From assembly GCA_013348845.1 (NCBI GenBank), contig CP054675.1, positions 1,621,501 through 1,685,500 on the forward strand: a DNA stretch of 64,000 nucleotides, read 5' to 3'. Below, piece by piece: positions 25,921 to 33,264 of the stretch. Under the pieces are notes generated by a model. The model was not told the origin of the DNA. It did not search any database and saw nothing but the letters and a program-made list of their open reading frames with translations. Origin of the DNA: Candidatus Tepidiaquacella proteinivora (GTDB lineage Bacteria > Bacteroidota > Ignavibacteria > Tepidaquicellales > Tepidaquicellaceae). A program made the position numbers and the translations under genes. Every line of letters starts with the position of its first letter. Within the stretch, counting starts at the first letter, position 1.

Positions 25921-26379
25921 ATGAAAGATTTTTATTATAAAAGTCCAATAGGGGTTCTTAAAATTACTGGTGATAATGATTATATTTACGGAATTGAATT
26001 TTCAAATAAGGAGAAAAAATCTCAAACCCCAACATATGAAAGTATTAAAGAATGTAAGAAACAACTTACTGAATATTTTAAAGGAAAAAGAAAAAAGTTC
26101 GATTTGAAAATAAGGTTATCAGGCACTCCTTTTCAAATAAAAGTATGGAATGAATTAAAAAAAATACCATATGGAAAAACTATTTCTTACTCAACAATAG
26201 CAAAGAAAATTGGTTTCCCAGGTGCATATAGGGCAGTAGGAAATGCAAATAATAAAAATAAATTCGCAATTGTAATCCCATGTCACAGAGTAATTGCAAA
26301 AAATGGTTCTCTTTCAGGCTATGCAGCAGGAATTGATAAGAAAAGATGGTTAATCAATTTAGAATCATCTAACAAATAG
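25921..26379 (+). CDS. ogt: Methylated-DNA--[protein]-cysteine S-methyltransferase
   Basis: A 152-residue DNA repair protein that removes methyl or other alkyl groups from O6-alkylguanine and O4-alkylthymine by irreversible transfer to its own cysteine. The active site IPCHRV contains Cys121. The wing/helix-turn-helix region has the expected GTPFQIKVWNELKKIPYGKT and a YRAVGNANNKN segment. The length is typical of single-domain Ogt, with no Ada-type N-domain. It starts 2 bp after the symporter stop, so it is almost certainly read from the same transcript. A clear terminator follows at 26389. Confidence 0.93.
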   Translation: MKDFYYKSPIGVLKITGDNDYIYGIEFSNKEKKSQTPTYESIKECKKQLTEYFKGKRKKFDLKIRLSGTPFQIKVWNELKKIPYGKTISYSTIAKKIGFPGAYRAVGNANNKNKFAIVIPCHRVIAKNGSLSGYAAGIDKKRWLINLESSNK

Positions 26380-26388
26380 AAATATATA

Positions 26389-26419
26389 AAAAGGGATTGC
26401 AATGTCAGCAATCCCTTTT
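26389..26419. terminator. Bidirectional intrinsic terminator after ogt
   Basis: AAAAGGGATTGC at 26389-26400 and GCAATCCCTTTT at 26408-26419 form a perfect 12-bp stem with a 7-base loop. The T-rich right arm and A-rich left arm suit termination from both sides, between ogt and the convergent T9SS protein gene. Confidence 0.9.
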
Positions 26420-26446
26420 AAAATAAAAACCTACCTTACTATTTTC

Positions 26447-28414
26447 TTACTTCAATAGTATCATTGATTTTACATCTGTAAATTCTCCAGCGATAAGCTT
26501 GTAAAAATAAATTCCGGAACTAAGATTACCGGCATAAAATACCGCTACATGCTTTCCTGCCTGTTGGTTAGGATAAGAAAAACTTGTAACTTCACTTCCA
26601 AGACTGTTATAGATTGCTAATTTTACATCTGCTGTTTTTGCAAGATTATACTCTATCTTGGTAACGGGATTAAATGGATTTGGATAATTCTGGAATAACT
26701 GGAAGTTATTTACTACTTTGGGTTTCTCACCTGTTCCTGTAACTAAAGGACTTACATAAATTGTTGCTGTTCTCGTATGTACCGGAGTTCCATTAGGTCC
26801 TTTTGCAGTTACAAGTAATGTATAAGTTCCGGTGGTAACTCCACCTGTTCCTGTAATATTTATAGGAACATTCCCGGGAAACGTTGATAATTTATTTCCT
26901 GATGGGAAGGTAATATTTATCGTTCCTGATGGTGGTGTCGGAGAGATTGATGCCGAAACAATTACTGTATCTGTGTATAGTTTCACACTTGGCACCTGCA
27001 TTTGAATTATAATGTTTCCATTATTGGAATTTAAGCTATCTTGAGTTGGATTTAATCGCATAGCAAAATCCGGGAAATATGCTGACATACTTGTATAATT
27101 ATTATATCTGAAATCACACCATACAGGAACTGAAACTTTACCGTTAGACATAATTGCATCATAATCACCCTGATATGCCGGTGGGCTACCTGAGCTTGAA
27201 AGTTTCGTTTTTGCTATTTGATTTGTAATTCTCTGATTTGGAGCGAAAGTATTTCCTCCATCCGTAGTATAAGTAGCATATACATCCATACTATCACTTG
27301 TTGGGCAATTTCTTGTATCATACCATTTTATATAAAGATACCCCGTCTTATTATCACACCAGATTGCAGGAAAGAAGTTGTGATTGTTTTGTGTATTGGG
27401 ATCATCATTTACAGTTTTTCTTGCTGACCAGGTTACTCCCTTATCAGTTGAGTATCTTAGAAATATATCAGGTTTATTTCCATTTCCTGCCGGCTCATTT
27501 GAAGCATATACACAATAAAGTCTACCTCTATAAGGACCCCAACTGTTATCAGCAGCAATAAAAGGATATGGTCTGGTTCTCATACCATTTACAGTAGAGC
27601 GACCTGAAATCTCTGTACCTATATAATTTGACCATTGTACTGAAGACTGCTGTGTAAAGTTTGCGCCACCATTTGTAGATAAAAAGAATGTATATACACC
27701 AGCTCCATTTGTTCCGCTATGAGTAACTGCATAAACACAACCACCAGAAATATTACCATTAGGTCCAACGCATACCATTGCGCCAGGCAATGAGTGCGGG
27801 GTTAGGGTTGCTGTTTCTGCAAAGGTAGTTCCTATATCTGTGCTTCTCCAAAACTTTGCTGTTCCAGAACTCGTCATTGTAGAATAAACATAATTCGAGT
27901 ATGGTCCTGCGGTCATATCACAAGTAATCCAGTTCTTATCATTTCCACTTACAGCCGTTACATTGGTATAAACCCAGTTGATACCAAAATTTGTCGATTT
28001 AGCAACCCAACATCCGGTAATAGGACTTTTCATTGTTTCATAATAAAGGTTGCCTAAACTATCAACAGCGGTAACCGGGTCCCCTGCAGCATTGGGAAAT
28101 GAAACAGTTGTCGTAAGCCAATCTAACCCATTATGGTTGTAAAAAGCAACATTAATGTTCCAACCAGTAAAAAATTGTAAGGGGTTTTTAGGATTAATTG
28201 AAATATGCCCCTCGGAATATGTGGTTCCCATAATAAAATTATCATAGTCATTAATTGTAATAACAGCATAAGGAACATAAACTACAGGCATATTCAAATT
28301 ACGAAAATTCGGGGGAATTTGATCCAGTGTCGGATCATCAATTTGGGCAAATACAACACTTATAAACAAAGTAAGTGTTGTAATAAAAAAAAGAAATAAG
28401 AATGCTTTCTTCAT
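26447..28414 (-). CDS. Secreted sialidase-fold (BNR repeat) protein with T9SS sorting domain
   Basis: A 655-residue exported protein. The signal peptide is at residues 1-23 (ending VFAQ). Residues about 60-470 form a sialidase-like beta-propeller with several BNR-like boxes, such as STDIGTTFAE, STNGGANFTQ, STDKGVTWSA and TTDGGNTFAP. An Ig-like region comes next at about 480-565. The type A T9SS domain begins near residue 570 with NYPNPFNPVTKIEY and ends SMILLK. The catalytic residues of true sialidases (arginine triad, Asp, Tyr/Glu) are not obvious, so a binding or structural role at the cell surface is as likely as hydrolysis. The gene is divergent from another T9SS propeller gene across a 272-bp gap holding a perfect inverted repeat. 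Confidence 0.82.
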   Translation of the reverse strand: MKKAFLFLFFITTLTLFISVVFAQIDDPTLDQIPPNFRNLNMPVVYVPYAVITINDYDNFIMGTTYSEGHISINPKNPLQFFTGWNINVAFYNHNGLDWLTTTVSFPNAAGDPVTAVDSLGNLYYETMKSPITGCWVAKSTNFGINWVYTNVTAVSGNDKNWITCDMTAGPYSNYVYSTMTSSGTAKFWRSTDIGTTFAETATLTPHSLPGAMVCVGPNGNISGGCVYAVTHSGTNGAGVYTFFLSTNGGANFTQQSSVQWSNYIGTEISGRSTVNGMRTRPYPFIAADNSWGPYRGRLYCVYASNEPAGNGNKPDIFLRYSTDKGVTWSARKTVNDDPNTQNNHNFFPAIWCDNKTGYLYIKWYDTRNCPTSDSMDVYATYTTDGGNTFAPNQRITNQIAKTKLSSSGSPPAYQGDYDAIMSNGKVSVPVWCDFRYNNYTSMSAYFPDFAMRLNPTQDSLNSNNGNIIIQMQVPSVKLYTDTVIVSASISPTPPSGTINITFPSGNKLSTFPGNVPINITGTGGVTTGTYTLLVTAKGPNGTPVHTRTATIYVSPLVTGTGEKPKVVNNFQLFQNYPNPFNPVTKIEYNLAKTADVKLAIYNSLGSEVTSFSYPNQQAGKHVAVFYAGNLSSGIYFYKLIAGEFTDVKSMILLK

Positions 28415-28510
28415 TGGCGAGATTTAATTTATTAATTAGTTTATTAAAATGTAGTTTTTTATCATCAATAAAAAATATAATATTCAATAAAAATCATCTA
28501 ATTATTCAAC

Positions 28511-28541
28511 AATTATCTTTTCAATAGTATAAAAGATAATT
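28511..28541. promoter_or_regulatory. Perfect 11-bp inverted repeat between divergent T9SS genes
   Basis: AATTATCTTTT (28511-28521) and AAAAGATAATT (28531-28541) are exact reverse complements with a 9-base spacer. The site lies 97 bp from the left-going gene and 146 bp from the right-going gene, a suitable place for a shared operator controlling both secreted propeller proteins. A terminator is unlikely because nothing converges here. Confidence 0.5.
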
Positions 28542-28686
28542 TAAATATTACAAAATTTCTATATAAACTCAACAAGTATTTATTTGAAAAAGTTCTTAGA
28601 TAAATAATCTTCATAAAAATAATTTAATATTATTATCATTGAGATTCAAAGTTTATAATCATAGTTTTGAATAAATAAATAAAAAT

Positions 28687-29907
28687 ATGAACAAAATAAC
28701 ATTTATAATTATTTTTTTATTTATAGTCTCTTCTCTAAATTTATATTCTCAGTGGATTCCGGTAGGATTAGGAACACCTTTAGGAGGAGATATCAATGAG
28801 TTAAAAGTATATAATTCAAAAATGTATGCTGGTGGTACTGTTACTCTGTTTCGTTCAACAGATAATGGTAATAACTGGAACGGATGTATTCAAGGATTTG
28901 CTCTTTATGCATGGAATATTGCGAAAAATAATTATGCTATTTATTGTGGTCTTGGCTCATCAACAATGTATTATTCAACAGATGATGGTGAAACCTGGCC
29001 TCAAATGACAACCTTTCCACAATTAGCGGGTGGTATACATGATATTGAATGTGATAATAATTTTATTTATACGCAGACTGCAATGTATTTTCTAAAATCA
29101 TCAAATAATGGACAAAATTGGGTAACTGAAAATAATCCCGGTGGGTTTGTGCTTTTTTACTCAAACGGTAGACTATATTCCGCTGGAGCAGGATTAAAAG
29201 TATCAACAAATAACGGAACTAATTGGACAGTAATTTTTAATCAACCAACAACATCTATATTTGTTGAAGACTCGGTAATATTCGCAGGTTCTCAAGATAA
29301 TGGACTCTATCGCTCCGGAAATTATGGTCAGAATTTCATTAATATTATTCCCGGTTATATAAGAGTTAATGCAATTTATAAATATAATGATTATGTTTTC
29401 GTTGCTGCAGATACTATGAATCCGCCTTTCTATACAGCACATAATCTTTATGTATCAACTAATAAAGGATTTAGTTTTATAAAGAGGAATCAGGGATTAG
29501 ACAGTGTATCAATTACCTCTTTTACTTATCACGATAATTATATTTATATTTCGGTTGGAAATTACGGAACTACAAATGTTGCGATTTATAAGCGTCTCTT
29601 ACAAGATATTATTGGTATAAAGAAATATGAAGGTATTGTTCCTGAATCCTTTGAGCTTTACCAAAATTATCCGAACCCATTTAATAAAACTACAATAATA
29701 AAATTTCAAACTAAATCTAATGGTTTAGTAGAGCTAAAAGTTTTTGACTTAAGCGGAAAAGAGATTAAAACACTAATAAATGAAAACCTTAATGCAGGTT
29801 TATATCAAGTTGAATTTGATTCGGAAAGTTTAACAAGTGGAGTATATTTTTATAAATTAGTCACAAATGGTTTTGAATCTGTTAAAAAAATGATTTTGGT
29901 AAAGTAA
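28687..29907 (+). CDS. Secreted beta-propeller (BNR/Ycf48-like) protein with T9SS sorting domain
   Basis: A 406-residue exported protein. The signal peptide is at residues 1-21 (ending LYSQ). About five short propeller repeats follow, each with a box such as STDNGNNWNG, STDDGETWPQ, SSNNGQNWVT, STNNGTNWTV or STNKGFSF, spaced about 40-50 residues apart as in Ycf48-like or sortilin-like propellers. The C-terminal T9SS domain starts near residue 322 with YQNYPNPFNKTTIIKF and ends KKMILVK. The protein would be delivered to the cell surface or medium. It is divergent from the sialidase-fold T9SS gene and ends one base from the convergent tsaC gene. No enzymatic motif is seen. Confidence 0.8.
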   Translation: MNKITFIIIFLFIVSSLNLYSQWIPVGLGTPLGGDINELKVYNSKMYAGGTVTLFRSTDNGNNWNGCIQGFALYAWNIAKNNYAIYCGLGSSTMYYSTDDGETWPQMTTFPQLAGGIHDIECDNNFIYTQTAMYFLKSSNNGQNWVTENNPGGFVLFYSNGRLYSAGAGLKVSTNNGTNWTVIFNQPTTSIFVEDSVIFAGSQDNGLYRSGNYGQNFINIIPGYIRVNAIYKYNDYVFVAADTMNPPFYTAHNLYVSTNKGFSFIKRNQGLDSVSITSFTYHDNYIYISVGNYGTTNVAIYKRLLQDIIGIKKYEGIVPESFELYQNYPNPFNKTTIIKFQTKSNGLVELKVFDLSGKEIKTLINENLNAGLYQVEFDSESLTSGVYFYKLVTNGFESVKKMILVK

Positions 29908-29908
29908 T

Positions 29909-30550
29909 TTAAAGATATTGATATAAATCTCCTGCTCCTTGTCTTAAAATTTTAAATTCATTATCGGAGCAATCAACTATTGTTGATGGTCGAATTCCCC
30001 CTAAACCGCTATCAATTACAATATCAACAAGTTTAGAATATTTTTCATATATCACAGCAGGGTCTGTTTCTACTTCACTTACCTCTACAATCTCAATATC
30101 TTTATCACGAAGGGAAGTTGTAATTATAGGATTACCAAGTAATTTAACTATTTCAAGGGGTACTTTGTGATCAGGAATTCTAATTGCTACAGTTTTTTTC
30201 TTCTTTTTCATCCAAAGAACTCTTGACGGGACTTTATTATTTGCTTTAAGTATAAACGTGAAAGGTCCGGGGAGCGCTTTTTTCATCACCCTAAAAACCA
30301 TATTATCAATAGGAACAGTAAAATCTGATAATTGGCTGAAATTATCACACAAAATTGAAAGCGTTGCTTTCTCAATATCTAATCCTTTAATTCTACACAA
30401 CTTTTCTACTGCTTTTTGATTATATATATCACAACCCAAACCATATATTGTATCGGTGGGATATATAATAACACCACCATTATTCAGGCATTCAACAACT
30501 GTTTTAATTTTTCTTTGTTCCGGGTTTTCCGGATGAATTTTTAACAACAT
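29909..30550 (-). CDS. tsaC: Threonylcarbamoyl-AMP synthase (TsaC/Sua5/YrdC family)
   Basis: A 213-residue YrdC-domain protein. Threonylcarbamoyl-AMP synthase makes the activated intermediate used to build t6A37 on ANN-decoding tRNAs from threonine, bicarbonate and ATP. The typical N-terminal strand GGVIIYPTDTIYGLGCDIYN is present, as are the KALPGPFTFILKAN region, the IRIPDH motif and the closing RPSTIVD. There is no Sua5 C-domain. The long linker and IKGLDIEKATLSI segment resemble the YciO-like subgroup, whose activity is less certain. It lies 21 bp downstream of pfkA and probably shares its transcript. Confidence 0.85.
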   Translation of the reverse strand: MLLKIHPENPEQRKIKTVVECLNNGGVIIYPTDTIYGLGCDIYNQKAVEKLCRIKGLDIEKATLSILCDNFSQLSDFTVPIDNMVFRVMKKALPGPFTFILKANNKVPSRVLWMKKKKKTVAIRIPDHKVPLEIVKLLGNPIITTSLRDKDIEIVEVSEVETDPAVIYEKYSKLVDIVIDSGLGGIRPSTIVDCSDNEFKILRQGAGDLYQYL

Positions 30551-30571
30551 TTAATAAAAGTTAAAATACTT

Positions 30572-31615
30572 TTAATTAAAAAACACTTTTGCAACATTAT
30601 ATATTTCCAGGTCAACAGTTTTCAGTTTAGAAATTGCAAGTTTAATTGTAATATCTGTTATTTTATTTGACTGAATTGCACACATACGACCGAATTTTTT
30701 ATCCCTCACCATCTCAACGGCATAAACTCCAAATCTTGTACCAAGCATTCGATCAAATGCAGATGGTACTCCTCCTCTCTGAATATATCCAAGTATTGTC
30801 GCTCTGGTATCAAACCCTGTTCGCTTTTCAATTTCCTCGGCAAGAAAATAACTTACTCCACCAAGCCTTGCTCTTCCAAAGTCATCAAATTTTTGTTTAA
30901 TAATTGACTTTTTTTCTTTTCCGAATATTTCCTCTTCAATAAAAGTAGCTCCTTCTGCAACAACAATAATAGAAAACAGTTTACCTCTTTTATATCTGTT
31001 TTTAATTACTTTTACAATTTCGTTAATCTTTGTCTTTTTCTCTGGTATAATAACCACATCAGCTCCACCTGCAATTCCGGAATATAATGCTATCCATCCA
31101 GCATGCCTTCCCATAACTTCAAGTATCATAACTCTATGGTGTGATTCAGCAGTAGTATGTAAACGGTCAATTGCTTCTGTTGCTATATTTACAGCAGTAT
31201 CAAATCCGAATGTGTAATCCGTTCCATATATATCATTATCAATAGTTTTAGGAACTCCAACTACATTAATACCTATTTCATAAGCTTTCTGAGCAATATG
31301 CATAGATCCTTCCCCCCCTATGGCGATAATCGCATCAAATTGTTCCTTTGCTATTTTATGTTTCAAAATCTCATCACCATTTTTTTGTTGAAACGGGCTA
31401 AAGCGAGAAGTACCCAAAATAGTTCCACCACGATTAATAATTCCTGCAACAGAATTCAAATTAAGCGAAATATAACTTTCATCAAATAATCCTTTCCATC
31501 CTTGCTTTATTCCAACAGCATTAAAACCTAACTGATCACACTTTCTTGTAATTGCACGAATAACTGCATTTAAACCGGGGCAGTCCCCTCCACTTGTTAA
31601 AATACCAACTTTCAA
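30572..31615 (-). CDS. pfkA: 6-phosphofructokinase, group III type with ATP-type residue
   Basis: A 347-residue glycolytic enzyme that phosphorylates fructose 6-phosphate. The GGDCPGLN phosphate loop is at residues 9-16. GGEGS is at 100-104; Gly103 is the position that is Gly in ATP enzymes and Asp in PPi enzymes. The catalytic PKTIDND is at 122-128, with the Lys found in PPi and mixed-substrate enzymes where classic ATP-PFK has Gly. The combination and the long run TAESHHRVMILEVMGRHAGW resemble group III (actinobacterial-type) PFKs. ATP is the likely phosphoryl donor. It lies 106 bp downstream of a second, PPi-type PFK gene, with tsaC 21 bp further on. Confidence 0.9.
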   Translation of the reverse strand: MKVGILTSGGDCPGLNAVIRAITRKCDQLGFNAVGIKQGWKGLFDESYISLNLNSVAGIINRGGTILGTSRFSPFQQKNGDEILKHKIAKEQFDAIIAIGGEGSMHIAQKAYEIGINVVGVPKTIDNDIYGTDYTFGFDTAVNIATEAIDRLHTTAESHHRVMILEVMGRHAGWIALYSGIAGGADVVIIPEKKTKINEIVKVIKNRYKRGKLFSIIVVAEGATFIEEEIFGKEKKSIIKQKFDDFGRARLGGVSYFLAEEIEKRTGFDTRATILGYIQRGGVPSAFDRMLGTRFGVYAVEMVRDKKFGRMCAIQSNKITDITIKLAISKLKTVDLEIYNVAKVFFN

Positions 31616-31721
31616 TATCTGAAAATTAATTTATAAATATATTATGAATAAAAGTTAAATATTTTAATAAATTCTAATTTAATTAAATGCCAAAATTATC
31701 ATACAATATCTGAAAGGCAAA

Positions 31722-33101
31722 CTATTTTTTACTTTTACCTTCTGTTTCTGTTTTATCTTTATTCTCTATATTAGAATCACTTTGAAGTTCTGTTGTTATT
31801 GTATGTTTATAAGTTTTGGTTACATCTTTAACTGGTGGATCATTTATTAAATATTTGAACCGCTTTACAAATTCACTGGAAGTCATTTTTCCTATAAGGG
31901 CAAGTCTTGCAACGTTTTTAACTTCATCAAAATCATTTTGCTCTATTCTAATCATATATTTTCTTGCAACTTTATAACTGTCTGAATCTATATCGACTTC
32001 CCTTACTTTTATTTTTCCATCTTTACCAATTATATCGCCAAACTTTATTGGAATTAATTTCCCCTTATCTACTGTTACAATCGCTCCACTATGCCCGCTA
32101 AGTAAATATCTTACAGCTGCATATCCCAAATCCTGTGTATATTCACAATCAAAGGGTATTGGGTCTGCACATCTAAGTTCGTATCCTATGTCTTTATTTA
32201 CTATTGTTATATCTACATTTCTCTCTCTTAATCTTCTTCTTACTTCGTCTTTAGCAATACGGCCTAAATCAATTTCAGACAACCGAATATTACCATGTGT
32301 ATCTTTTTCTAAATTAACATAAGGATGGTTTTTCAATTCTTCCTGGTCAACTTTATAAATTATTCCTTCAGCAAGTACTGCAACACCATAGGGGTGTCCC
32401 ATAGACATACGTTTAATAGCCGCTCCTTCAAGAATATCACAAATAGTATCAAACTTTATAGTTCTGTCCCTAAATTCTTCTCCTATTATTGTAAGGGTTG
32501 CACCTGCTGCTTTTCCAATACCAAGGGCTAAGTGTCCAGCGCTTCTACCCATTGTAACGACATAATACCATCTTTTAGTAGTTGAGGCATCCATCATAAG
32601 AGACTGTACAATATTAACACCCATATGTCTTGCAGTTTGAAATCCAAATGTCGGCATATTACCCGGTAATGGCAAATCATTATCAATAGTTTTGGGAACA
32701 TGAGCAATTTCAAGTTGCCCTTTTGTTAAAGATTCAATTGTATAAGCACTTGTAGCGGTATCATCACCACCAATAGTAACAATATAGTCAAGTTGTAATT
32801 CTGTAAGTGCTTTAATGGTCAATTCAAGTTTTTCTTTAGAGGTAGTAGGGTTCTCTCTTGATGTTCCAAGAATACTCCCTCCAAGAAAATGAATTCTTGA
32901 AACATCATCAATTCTTAATTCTTTTACATGGGTAGAATCCCCTTTCACAAGATACTGAAATCCATCAAGTATACCTATAACATTCAAGCCAGAGTTAATC
33001 GCCTCAATAGTTACTGACCTAATTACCCCATTAATACCTGGGGCAGGTCCTCCTCCTACTAAAATTCCAAGAGATTTTTTTCTAAAATGGTCTTTAATCA
33101 T
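31722..33101 (-). CDS. pfp: Pyrophosphate-type 6-phosphofructokinase
   Basis: A 459-residue PFK-family enzyme. The phosphate loop is GGGPAPGING at residues 16-25. GGDDT is at 111-115, where the second Asp blocks the ATP alpha-phosphate site and marks PPi dependence. PKTIDND is at 136-142, followed by an insertion (LPLPGNMPTFGFQTA) typical of long-form PPi-PFKs. The enzyme catalyses the reversible reaction fructose 6-phosphate + PPi to fructose 1,6-bisphosphate + Pi, serving both glycolysis and gluconeogenesis. The C-terminal tail after about residue 430 is charged and probably disordered (NKDKTETEGKSKK). It heads a minus-strand unit with the ATP-type pfkA and tsaC. Confidence 0.9.
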   Translation of the reverse strand: MIKDHFRKKSLGILVGGGPAPGINGVIRSVTIEAINSGLNVIGILDGFQYLVKGDSTHVKELRIDDVSRIHFLGGSILGTSRENPTTSKEKLELTIKALTELQLDYIVTIGGDDTATSAYTIESLTKGQLEIAHVPKTIDNDLPLPGNMPTFGFQTARHMGVNIVQSLMMDASTTKRWYYVVTMGRSAGHLALGIGKAAGATLTIIGEEFRDRTIKFDTICDILEGAAIKRMSMGHPYGVAVLAEGIIYKVDQEELKNHPYVNLEKDTHGNIRLSEIDLGRIAKDEVRRRLRERNVDITIVNKDIGYELRCADPIPFDCEYTQDLGYAAVRYLLSGHSGAIVTVDKGKLIPIKFGDIIGKDGKIKVREVDIDSDSYKVARKYMIRIEQNDFDEVKNVARLALIGKMTSSEFVKRFKYLINDPPVKDVTKTYKHTITTELQSDSNIENKDKTETEGKSKK

Positions 33102-33264
33102 TACAAAAATTTATTTTATCATATAATATAAATAAATTTATCTTTAATCTCAACTCATCGAAAAAAACATTGAATTTTTAAAAAATTATATTAAAGTAAA
33201 ATCGTTTATATTTTAAATAATTTTCCACTCCAATAAATTTATAGAAGATAATAAGTTAAGTTAA

